From Pseudomonas sp. KU43P (GTDB taxonomy: Bacteria > Pseudomonadota > Gammaproteobacteria > Pseudomonadales > Pseudomonadaceae): DNA of 64,000 nt. The notes below the pieces were generated by a model that worked only from the letters and a program-made list of their open reading frames with translations, was not told where the DNA came from and ran no database searches. Location of the stretch: contig NZ_AP019365.1 in NCBI RefSeq assembly GCF_033095865.1, positions 1,213,501 through 1,277,500 of the forward strand, in the 5' to 3' direction. Below are positions 57,776 through 64,000 of this stretch, piece by piece (position 1 is the stretch's first letter; the number at the start of each line of letters is the position of its first letter). A program made the translations under genes and the position numbers.

Positions 57776-60700
57776 ATGGGTTTCAACCTTTCCGCCTGGG
57801 CGCTGCGCAATCGCCAGATCGTACTGTTCCTGATGATCCTGCTGGCTGTCATCGGCGCCATGTCCTACACCAAGCTGGGCCAGAGCGAAGACCCGCCATT
57901 CACCTTCAAGGCCATGGTCATCCGCACCCTGTGGCCGGGGGCTACGGCCGAGGAAGTGTCGCGCCAGGTCACCGAGCGCATCGAAAAGAAACTGATGGAA
58001 ACCGGCGAGTACGAGAAGATCGTCTCGTTCTCTCGGCCGGGTGAGTCGCAGGTCACCTTCATGGCCCGCGACTCGCTGCATTCCAAGGACATTCCCGAGC
58101 TGTGGTACCAGATCCGCAAGAAGGTTTCGGACATTCGCCACACCTTGCCGCCGGAAATCCAGGGGCCATTCTTCAACGACGAGTTCGGTACCACCTTTGG
58201 CAATATCTACGCGCTGTCCGGTAGCGGCTTCGACTACGCGGTGCTCAAGGATTACGCCGACCGCATCCAGATCCAGCTGCAGCGGGTGAAGGACGTGGGC
58301 AAGGTCGAGCTGATCGGCCTGCAGGACGAGAAGATCTGGATCGAGCTGTCCAACCTCAAGCTGGCCACCCTCGGCGTGCCGCTGGAAGCGGTGCAGCAGG
58401 CGCTGCGAGAACAGAATGCGGTGAGCACTGCCGGCTTCTTCGAGACCCCCAGCGAACGCCTGCAATTGCGGGTCAGTGGGCGTTTCGACAGTGTCGAGCA
58501 AATTCGCCAGTTCCCCATTCGGGTGGGGGATCGCACCTTCCGCATCGGTGATGTCGCCGACGTACACCGCGGCTTCAACGACCCACCTGCGCCGCGCATG
58601 CGCTTCATGGGCGAAGACGCCATCGGCCTGGCGGTGTCTATGAAGGATGGCGGTGACATCCTTGTGCTCGGCAAGGCCCTGGAGGGCGAGTTCGAACGCC
58701 TGGCGCGCAATCTGCCGGCCGGCATGGAACTGCGCAAGGTGTCGGATCAGCCAGCCGCAGTGAAGGCCGGCGTGGGCGAATTTGTGCAGGTGCTGGTCGA
58801 GGCGTTGGTAATTGTATTGCTGGTGAGTTTCTTCTCGCTCGGCCTGCGTACCGGCCTGGTGGTGGCGCTGGCCATTCCGCTGGTGCTGGCCATGACCTTC
58901 GCCGCCATGCACTACTTCGGCATCGGCCTGCACAAGATCTCGCTCGGGGCGCTGGTGCTGGCCCTGGGCTTGCTGGTCGATGACGCGATCATTGCCGTGG
59001 AAATGATGGCTATCAAGATGGAGCAGGGGTTCGACCGGCTCAAGGCGGCCAGTTACGCCTGGACCAGCACGGCCTTTCCGATGCTCACCGGCACGCTGAT
59101 TACTGCTGCCGGCTTCCTCCCCATTGCCACCGCCGCCTCCAGCACCGGTGAATACACCCGTTCGATTTTCCAGGTGGTGACCATCGCGCTGCTGACTTCG
59201 TGGGTGGCGGCCGTGGTGTTCGTGCCCTACCTGGGTGAACGTTTGTTGCCGGACCTGGCGAAGCTGCATGCGGCCCGCCATGGCAACGGCGCGCCAGACC
59301 CTTACGGCACACCGTTCTATCAGCGCGTTCGGCGCGTGGTGGAGTGGTGCGTGCGGCGGCGCAAGACGGTGATCCTGCTGACCATCGCGGCCTTTGTCGG
59401 TAGCATCCTGCTGTTTCGTTTCGTGCCCCAGCAGTTCTTCCCGGCCTCCGGGCGCCCGGAGCTGATGGTCGACCTGAAACTGGCCGAAGGCGCGTCGCTG
59501 GCCAATACCGCCGAGCGGGTCAAGCAGCTGGAGGCGCTGCTCAAGCAGCAGGACGGCATCGACAATTACGTGGCCTATGTCGGCACCGGTTCGCCGCGCT
59601 TCTACCTGCCGCTGGACCAGCAATTACCGGCGGCCAGTTTTGCCCAGTTCGTGGTGCTGGCCAAGTCGATGGAAGATCGCGAGCGCCTGCGCAGTTGGCT
59701 GATCGATACCATGGACCAGCAGTTCCCTGACCTGCGCGCCCGCGTTACCCGCCTGGAAAACGGCCCGCCCGTGGGCTACCCAGTGCAGTTCCGGGTCACC
59801 GGCGAGCATATCGAGAAGGCCCGTGCACTGGCGCGCGAGGTGGCCGACAAGGTGCGCGAGAACCCGCATGTGGTGAACGTTCACCTGGACTGGGAAGAAC
59901 CAAGCAAGGCTGTATTCCTTGAAATCGATCAGGACCGTGCGCGCGCCTTGGGCGTGAGTACATCGAGGCTGGCGAGCTTCCTGCAAAGCTCGCTCACCGG
60001 TACCACCGTCAGCCAGTACCGGGAGGACAACGAACTGATCGAGATCCTCCTGCGCGGCACCTCGCGCGAGCGCAGCGAGCTGGGCAACCTCGCCAGCCTG
60101 GCATTGCCCACCGACAACGGCCAGAGCGTGGCGCTGTCGCAGGTGGCGACCCTGGAGTATGGTTTCGAGGAAGGCATCATCTGGCACCGCAACCGCCTGC
60201 CGACGGTGACCGTGCGCGCCGATATCTACGACAAGGAGCAGCCGGCGAGCGTGGTCAGGCAGATTGCCCCGACCCTGCAGGCGATCAAGGACAAGCTGCC
60301 CGATGGTTACCTGCTGGAAGTGGGCGGCACGGTCGAGGATTCCGAGCGCGGGCAGAAATCGGTCAACGCCGGCATGCCGTTGTTCATCGTGGTGGTGCTC
60401 AGCCTGCTGATGATCCAGTTGCGCAGCTTCTCGCGCACGGTGATGGTGTTCCTCACCGCGCCGCTGGGGCTGATCGGCGTGACCCTGTTCCTGCTGGTGT
60501 TCCGCCAGCCGTTCGGCTTCGTCGCCATGCTCGGCACCATCGCCCTGGCGGGCATGATCATGCGCAACTCGGTGATCCTGGTTGACCAGATCGAACAGGA
60601 CATTGCCTCTGGGCTGGACCGTTGGCACGCGATCATCGAGGCTACGGTGCGGCGCTTCAGGCCGATCGTGCTGACGGCACTGGCGGCAGTGCTGGCGATG

Positions 60701-60835
60701 ATTCCGTTGTCGAGGAGTGTGTTCTACGGGCCGATGGCGGTGGCGATCATGGGGGGCTTGATCGTGGCTACGGCGCTGACGCTGCTGTTTCTGCCGGCGT
60801 TGTATGCGGCGTGGTTCAGGGTGAAGAAGACGTGA
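57776..60835 (+). CDS. RND-family efflux pump inner-membrane transporter
   Basis: Proton-driven exporter of drugs or other hydrophobic compounds. 1019 aa with the 2x(helix + large periplasmic domain + five helices) layout. It has N-terminal ALRNRQIVLFLMILLAVIGAMSY, helix 4 with the proton-relay Asp pair (ALGLLVDDAIIAVE near 400), FFPASGRPELMVDL near 550 and C-terminal GLIVATALTLLFLPALYAAWF. It is of the HAE type. No outer-membrane factor gene follows, so it must use a TolC/OprM-like channel from elsewhere. Substrate range cannot be told. Confidence 0.95.
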   Translation: MGFNLSAWALRNRQIVLFLMILLAVIGAMSYTKLGQSEDPPFTFKAMVIRTLWPGATAEEVSRQVTERIEKKLMETGEYEKIVSFSRPGESQVTFMARDSLHSKDIPELWYQIRKKVSDIRHTLPPEIQGPFFNDEFGTTFGNIYALSGSGFDYAVLKDYADRIQIQLQRVKDVGKVELIGLQDEKIWIELSNLKLATLGVPLEAVQQALREQNAVSTAGFFETPSERLQLRVSGRFDSVEQIRQFPIRVGDRTFRIGDVADVHRGFNDPPAPRMRFMGEDAIGLAVSMKDGGDILVLGKALEGEFERLARNLPAGMELRKVSDQPAAVKAGVGEFVQVLVEALVIVLLVSFFSLGLRTGLVVALAIPLVLAMTFAAMHYFGIGLHKISLGALVLALGLLVDDAIIAVEMMAIKMEQGFDRLKAASYAWTSTAFPMLTGTLITAAGFLPIATAASSTGEYTRSIFQVVTIALLTSWVAAVVFVPYLGERLLPDLAKLHAARHGNGAPDPYGTPFYQRVRRVVEWCVRRRKTVILLTIAAFVGSILLFRFVPQQFFPASGRPELMVDLKLAEGASLANTAERVKQLEALLKQQDGIDNYVAYVGTGSPRFYLPLDQQLPAASFAQFVVLAKSMEDRERLRSWLIDTMDQQFPDLRARVTRLENGPPVGYPVQFRVTGEHIEKARALAREVADKVRENPHVVNVHLDWEEPSKAVFLEIDQDRARALGVSTSRLASFLQSSLTGTTVSQYREDNELIEILLRGTSRERSELGNLASLALPTDNGQSVALSQVATLEYGFEEGIIWHRNRLPTVTVRADIYDKEQPASVVRQIAPTLQAIKDKLPDGYLLEVGGTVEDSERGQKSVNAGMPLFIVVVLSLLMIQLRSFSRTVMVFLTAPLGLIGVTLFLLVFRQPFGFVAMLGTIALAGMIMRNSVILVDQIEQDIASGLDRWHAIIEATVRRFRPIVLTALAAVLAMIPLSRSVFYGPMAVAIMGGLIVATALTLLFLPALYAAWFRVKKT

Positions 60836-60843
60836 GTGAGCAA

Positions 60844-60866
60844 GGCGCGGCAGTGTCTGCCGCGCC
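60844..60866 (+). terminator. Hairpin after the RND operon
   Basis: GGCGCGGCAG (60844-60853), three bases, CTGCCGCGCC (60857-60866) just after the pump stop, between it and the convergent small gene. No T-tract. Confidence 0.5.
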
Positions 60867-60878
60867 AAGTGTTGAGCG

Positions 60879-61286
60879 TTACCAGCTAAAGCACATCGCC
60901 GTTCGCCCCATGCAAGGTCCATGACCTGTTTGCAGGGGCATTTCCAGCGTTGATTTGTCCGTCAGGGTGAAATCCAGCTGGCCACGCACGCGCGCGCTGC
61001 CGTTGAGAGGCTGCTGGGTATTGACCTTGTACTGAAGCGTCGCACGATAAGACTTGCCGATTTGTAGCGACTTGCCGTCGATGACGAAGGTGAAGGTTTG
61101 TGGCAGGGATAATTCGCCATCCTGCTGGATGGTAATTATCGGATACATCACTGACTTACCCTCGGCAGCCCCCCAACCCTGTAACTCCTCGCTCAGCACC
61201 AACTCGTAACCCGCCGATGAATCGGGGGCAATTTGTTCCTTGTCTTTACAATCGATGAAGATCTGGAAGTGTTGAGTAGATGGCAT
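60879..61286 (-). CDS. Small cytoplasmic protein of unknown function, possibly a divergent YbaY-like domain
   Basis: 135 aa, no signal peptide. GGAG eight bases before the ATG at 61286. A short region LSLPQTFTFVIDGKSLQIGKSYRATLQYKVN lines up with the core of the YbaY-like proteins encoded 1-2 kb away (LPFHLSYDPAQIKPGHRYAVSARIEL). That suggests a third, diverged member, but the match is weak. It lies convergent to the RND pump and upstream of no obvious partner except the DUF4197/YbaY genes on the same strand. Confidence 0.65.
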   Translation of the reverse strand: MPSTQHFQIFIDCKDKEQIAPDSSAGYELVLSEELQGWGAAEGKSVMYPIITIQQDGELSLPQTFTFVIDGKSLQIGKSYRATLQYKVNTQQPLNGSARVRGQLDFTLTDKSTLEMPLQTGHGPCMGRTAMCFSW

Positions 61287-61366
61287 GATTGAAGCTCCTC
61301 ATGGATAAGAGCTACTAGCATGCTCACTAGGAGAGTGACGAAGGAGCAGGGAAGGTCTTGATCTGA

Positions 61367-61395
61367 AGCGGCCACTGCACCTCAAGCTGGCCGCT
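61367..61395 (-). terminator. Hairpin downstream of the DUF4197 gene
   Basis: AGCGGCCA (61367-61374), 13-base loop, TGGCCGCT (61388-61395), 15 bases after the minus-strand stop. No U-tract. Confidence 0.4.
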
Positions 61396-61409
61396 CCATA
61401 GTCTTCGGA

Positions 61410-62096
61410 TCAAAGCGTGCCGAACACCTTCTTGGCCAGGCTAGTGGCCGCCTGTGCCGGGTTCTGGCGCAGGTTCTGCTCCTGCTTGCCAATCATCTCG
61501 AACAGCCCGTCCAGCGCCTTCTCGGTCACGTAGTTCTCGATGTTGGCGTCATCCTTGATCAGCCCCAGGCCCTTGGCCTGGCCGGCAAAGCTGTTGTACT
61601 GCTGGGCCAGGCCGACCTTGTCGGTGGCCTGCTTGACGATGGGCAGGAACTTGGCGCGGATCTGCTCGCGGCTGCTCTTGTTCAGGTATTGGGTAGCCGA
61701 TTCGTCGCCACCGCTGAGAATGCCCTTGGCGTCGCTGACGCTCATGTTTTTCACGGCGTCGACCAGAATCGCCTGGGCTTGCGGTACGGCGGCTTCGGCG
61801 GCCTTGTTCATGCTGGCTTCGAGGGCATCGACCTGGTCACCCTTGCCGAACATCTTCATGGCCTTGGCGGCCTTGCCGAGGTTGCCCGGCAGCTCGATGC
61901 GCACGTCCGGGTTGTTGTTGAAGCCGCCTGGGGTGCTCAGTTGCTTGACGGCAAGTTGGGCGCCCTGGGTGAGGGCGTCCTTGAGGCCACCGGTGGCGTC
62001 CTTCTGGCTCAGGTCGCCGAGCGACAGGGCCAGGGCGCTGGCCGACAACAGCAGGCCGGCGCACAGGGTGGTGAAGCGCAGGGAAGAGCGAATCAT
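61410..62096 (-). CDS. DUF4197 periplasmic protein
   Basis: 228 aa with signal peptide (about 1-23, ending SALALS). The mature part is all-helical and matches DUF4197: SLGDLSQKDATGGLKDALTQGAQLAVKQL, DALEASMNKAAEAAVPQAQAILVDAVKNMSVSDAKGILSGGDESATQYL and VTEKALDGLFEMIGKQEQNLRQNPAQAAT. The family is exported and of unknown function. It lies between the YbaY lipoprotein gene and a small unknown gene, all on the minus strand, 34 bases after the former. Confidence 0.9.
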   Translation of the reverse strand: MIRSSLRFTTLCAGLLLSASALALSLGDLSQKDATGGLKDALTQGAQLAVKQLSTPGGFNNNPDVRIELPGNLGKAAKAMKMFGKGDQVDALEASMNKAAEAAVPQAQAILVDAVKNMSVSDAKGILSGGDESATQYLNKSSREQIRAKFLPIVKQATDKVGLAQQYNSFAGQAKGLGLIKDDANIENYVTEKALDGLFEMIGKQEQNLRQNPAQAATSLAKKVFGTL

Positions 62097-62130
62097 GCAG
62101 CGTTCCTTCTAGACGAATACAAAAAGCGCG

Positions 62131-62529
62131 TCAGCGCACCGGATCGACCTTGATCCGCACGGGCTGCGGGTCGCTGCCGTCGAGCTTGACGCCGTGGTGT
62201 TCGGTATTGATGAACAGCAGCTTGCCGTCCAGTTCGATGCGCGCGCTGACCGCGTAGCGGTGGCCGGGCTTGATCTGGGCCGGGTCATAGCTGAGGTGGA
62301 AGGGCAGCGGCACGTTGCCCTTGACCGGGCCAGCCTGGCTGGCCAGGGTCACGGCAGGGGCATCCATCAGCGAAACATCCTGCAGGCTCACGCTCAAGGT
62401 GGCGGCCGGCGGCAGGGCGATGCGCTGCAAGTAGAAGACTTCACCGTCCAGACTGGCCTGGCTCGATGGGGTTTGGCTGGAACAGGCTGCGAGCAGGGAT
62501 GCGCAACACAGCATAAAGAGCTTTTTCAT
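62131..62529 (-). CDS. YbaY-family lipoprotein
   Basis: 132 aa. Lipobox LLAAC at C16 (MKKLFMLCCASLLAAC). The mature domain matches the YbaY/YscW-like family (PF09619): ALPPAATLSVSLQDVSLMDAPAVTLASQ, LPFHLSYDPAQIKPGHRYAVSARIELDGKLLFINTEHHGV. These small beta-barrel lipoproteins have no firm role; type III secretion relatives chaperone secretins. A second, leaderless copy is encoded just upstream (62634-62996). Confidence 0.9.
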   Translation of the reverse strand: MKKLFMLCCASLLAACSSQTPSSQASLDGEVFYLQRIALPPAATLSVSLQDVSLMDAPAVTLASQAGPVKGNVPLPFHLSYDPAQIKPGHRYAVSARIELDGKLLFINTEHHGVKLDGSDPQPVRIKVDPVR

Positions 62530-62548
62530 GGAATCTCCGATGTCCTTA

Positions 62549-62569
62549 GGGTTGGCTTTTGGCCAACCC
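62549..62569 (-). terminator. Hairpin between the two YbaY-like genes
   Basis: GGGTTGGC (62549-62556), five-base loop, GCCAACCC (62562-62569), in the gap after the minus-strand gene at 62634-62996. No strong U-tract. Confidence 0.4.
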
Positions 62570-62633
62570 CAGGGACTTTAGCGGATTTTCCGCCGTCAAT
62601 CAGCGATCCGTCGGCGTATCTATCCGTCTGCCC

Positions 62634-62996
62634 TCAGTTAAAGCCATCGGTCATCGAGGCGATTTTGTCGACGGTTACCCGGACCTTGCCCGTGACTTTG
62701 TCCAGTTCGACTTCATGTTTGAGGGTATTGATGTAGAGCAGCCGGCCATCCTGCTCGATACGCGCCGAGAGTGCATACGTGTGGCGCGGGACGATTTGCT
62801 GGCTGTCATAGTTCAAGCGCAGGTTGATCGGCATCGCGCCGGCGCAGCGAAGGCGCAGTTGGGCATGGCAGATAGCTGGCGCATCTGCCAGTGAAACGTC
62901 ATCCAGGCTCACCTGCACGAGCCCCGAAGGCGGCACGGTGCCGTCGCTCGAGGCCACGATTTCGATGTCCAGGGATTGGATGGAAGTGTCGTTCAT
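62634..62996 (-). CDS. Leaderless YbaY-domain protein
   Basis: 120 aa from ATG 62996 (MNDTSIQSLDIEIVASSDG), with GGAG seven bases upstream; the longer frame to 63185 is not protein-like. It is homologous to the YbaY lipoprotein next door: LVQVSLDDVSLADAPAICHAQ and IVPRHTYALSARIEQDGRLLYINTLKHEV line up residue by residue. It lacks a signal peptide and lipobox, so it should stay in the cytoplasm. That is unusual for the family, and its role is unknown. It is 79 bases from the plsB stop. Confidence 0.85.
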   Translation of the reverse strand: MNDTSIQSLDIEIVASSDGTVPPSGLVQVSLDDVSLADAPAICHAQLRLRCAGAMPINLRLNYDSQQIVPRHTYALSARIEQDGRLLYINTLKHEVELDKVTGKVRVTVDKIASMTDGFN

Positions 62997-63075
62997 GTCT
63001 GTACTCCGAAGGGGTAAGGAAGGTCCATCGAACCCATCCTCATCCCTTCGGCCTGCCTTGCGGCAGCAACAAACC

Positions 63076-64000
63076 TTACCCCGTGAAGGCCTCCACCGCC
63101 TCGTCACGGTGTAGTGCAACCTGGCGGATCGATAGCCGCAGTTCGGCCGACAGCACGCGCTTGGCCACACCCTCGGCGAGCTCACCGAGTTTTTCGTGAT
63201 AACCCAGCTTGCCGTCAGGGCCAGGGCGTAGCACTTCTTGCTCGATCAAGGTCTGGATGAAGTGACGGAACAGGGTCTTGTCGAAGAATTCCGGGGCGTT
63301 CAGACCCTGCAGGATCGACAGGCGCTGAGCCATCATCACGCACAGGTCTTCCAGCTCATCGGCGCTGAGGCTCTGCTGGCCACTGTTGAGCAACAGTGAC
63401 GTCGCCATGTAGAAGCGCTGCAAGGTCTGGGTGATGGTGCGGGCGAGCAGGGTCAGCAGGACGAACTGGCGCGAACTCGGTGCCGGGCGAATGTACATGT
63501 CGCCCTCGTGGCGCAGCAGGCCTTGTTCGACCAATGCGACCAGCCACTGGTCGATCACCTCGTCGAGTTGTTCGGGTTCCCAGCGTAGGAACAACTCGGC
63601 CTGCAGGTACGGGTACAGTGCGTGCACATACTGACCAAGCAGTTCGCGGCTCATCCGCGAACTGCTGTGGAAGAAGCTCGCCAGCAACGCCGGCAGGGCA
63701 AAGATGTGCAGGACGTTGTTGCGGTAATAGGTCATCAGCACCGCGTTGGCTTCATCCAGATACAGGATGCGGCCCAGCGCGTCTTTCTGTTCGGCCAGCA
63801 GGTCCATGTTCCTGACGTGTTCGATCAGGGCTTTGCCGTCACCTTCCGGCAAGGTGGTGTGCGCGGAATAGGGCACCTTGCGCAGCAGCGCCAGGTACAC
63901 GTCGAGCACTCGGGTCAGGGCCTGCTCGTCCAGGGCCAGGCGGCTGGTGGACAGTAGCGCCAGGGCCACCAGGTTGACCGGGTTGACCGCCGCGGCCTCG
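63076..64000 (-). CDS. plsB: Glycerol-3-phosphate 1-O-acyltransferase PlsB, C-terminal part (cut by window edge)
   Basis: First acylation of glycerol-3-phosphate in phospholipid synthesis at the inner membrane. About 308 residues of the C-terminal part are visible, entering with [44 protein letters not shown] and ending [13 protein letters not shown]. These are conserved in PlsB. The catalytic HX4D motif and N-terminus lie beyond position 64000. Confidence 0.9.
   Translation of the reverse strand, partial: EAAAVNPVNLVALALLSTSRLALDEQALTRVLDVYLALLRKVPYSAHTTLPEGDGKALIEHVRNMDLLAEQKDALGRILYLDEANAVLMTYYRNNVLHIFALPALLASFFHSSSRMSRELLGQYVHALYPYLQAELFLRWEPEQLDEVIDQWLVALVEQGLLRHEGDMYIRPAPSSRQFVLLTLLARTITQTLQRFYMATSLLLNSGQQSLSADELEDLCVMMAQRLSILQGLNAPEFFDKTLFRHFIQTLIEQEVLRPGPDGKLGYHEKLGELAEGVAKRVLSAELRLSIRQVALHRDEAVEAFTG

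Noticed and set aside
57416..59623. A 735-codon open frame antisense to the RND pump
   Set aside because: Same cause: codon bias of the real gene leaves the opposite strand open. No ribosome site and no domain.

Overview
The window is a stretch of a Pseudomonas chromosome, most likely from the P. putida group. The coding DNA is GC-rich. The order ffh, rpsP-rimM-trmD-rplS, xerD, dsbC, hom, thrC, recJ, wspABCDEF-wspR, prfB, lysS, ppc, adk, tsaB, rsmJ, plsB, as I recall it, follows the P. putida core chromosome. Nine copies of a putida-type REP inverted pair (core GCCGGCAAGCCGGC) sit between genes. I see no rRNA, tRNA, insertion sequence, integrase or CRISPR array. Most of the window is core genome.

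Layout. 1-2740: the start of an MHS-type sugar/organic-acid transporter (cut by the window edge), a CNNM/CorC-like CBS protein and a CcsA-like haem/cytochrome assembly protein. 3051-9890: the SRP GTPase Ffh, the ribosome and tRNA-modification operon rpsP-rimM-trmD-rplS, an acyl-CoA thioesterase, a sodium/proton antiporter and XerD. 10045-14643: DsbC, homoserine dehydrogenase, threonine synthase and two small Pseudomonas proteins. 14775-19242: a periplasmic solute-binding-like protein, a class III CoA-transferase, a YaeQ protein and RecJ.

19243-21716 stands apart. It is AT-rich (about 40 % GC in two lines counted, against about 70 % in adjacent recJ) and carries a three-gene minus-strand unit: an iron/2-oxoglutarate oxygenase, a hydrophobic Gly/Ala-rich protein with a Pro/Ser/Thr-rich tail, and a small two-helix membrane protein. 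I consider it an acquired islet and the best candidate here for an undescribed system.

21717-28443: an Old Yellow Enzyme type reductase, then a polyamine uptake and oxidation operon (binding protein, ATPase, two permeases, aminoaldehyde dehydrogenase). 28664-37875: a TerB/DUF533 protein and the complete Wsp surface-sensing pathway. Its receptor WspA signals through the kinase WspE to the diguanylate cyclase WspR, with WspB/D as couplers and WspC/F as methylation enzymes. 38066-46901: prfB with its programmed frameshift, lysS, a TetR regulator, lipoproteins, a DUF1704/QEGLA putative metallopeptidase, an alpha/beta hydrolase and an OmpA/DUF4398 lipoprotein pair.

47070-55720: ppc, adk, tsaB, a DUF72 protein, a PEP-mutase/isocitrate-lyase-like enzyme, an extensin-like protein, an unknown protein built of two repeats, and rsmJ. 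55858-60835: a TetR repressor facing an RND efflux pump (fusion protein and pump, no outer-membrane channel) with a clear palindromic operator between them. 60879-64000: small YbaY-like proteins, a DUF4197 protein and the C-terminal part of PlsB, cut by the window edge.
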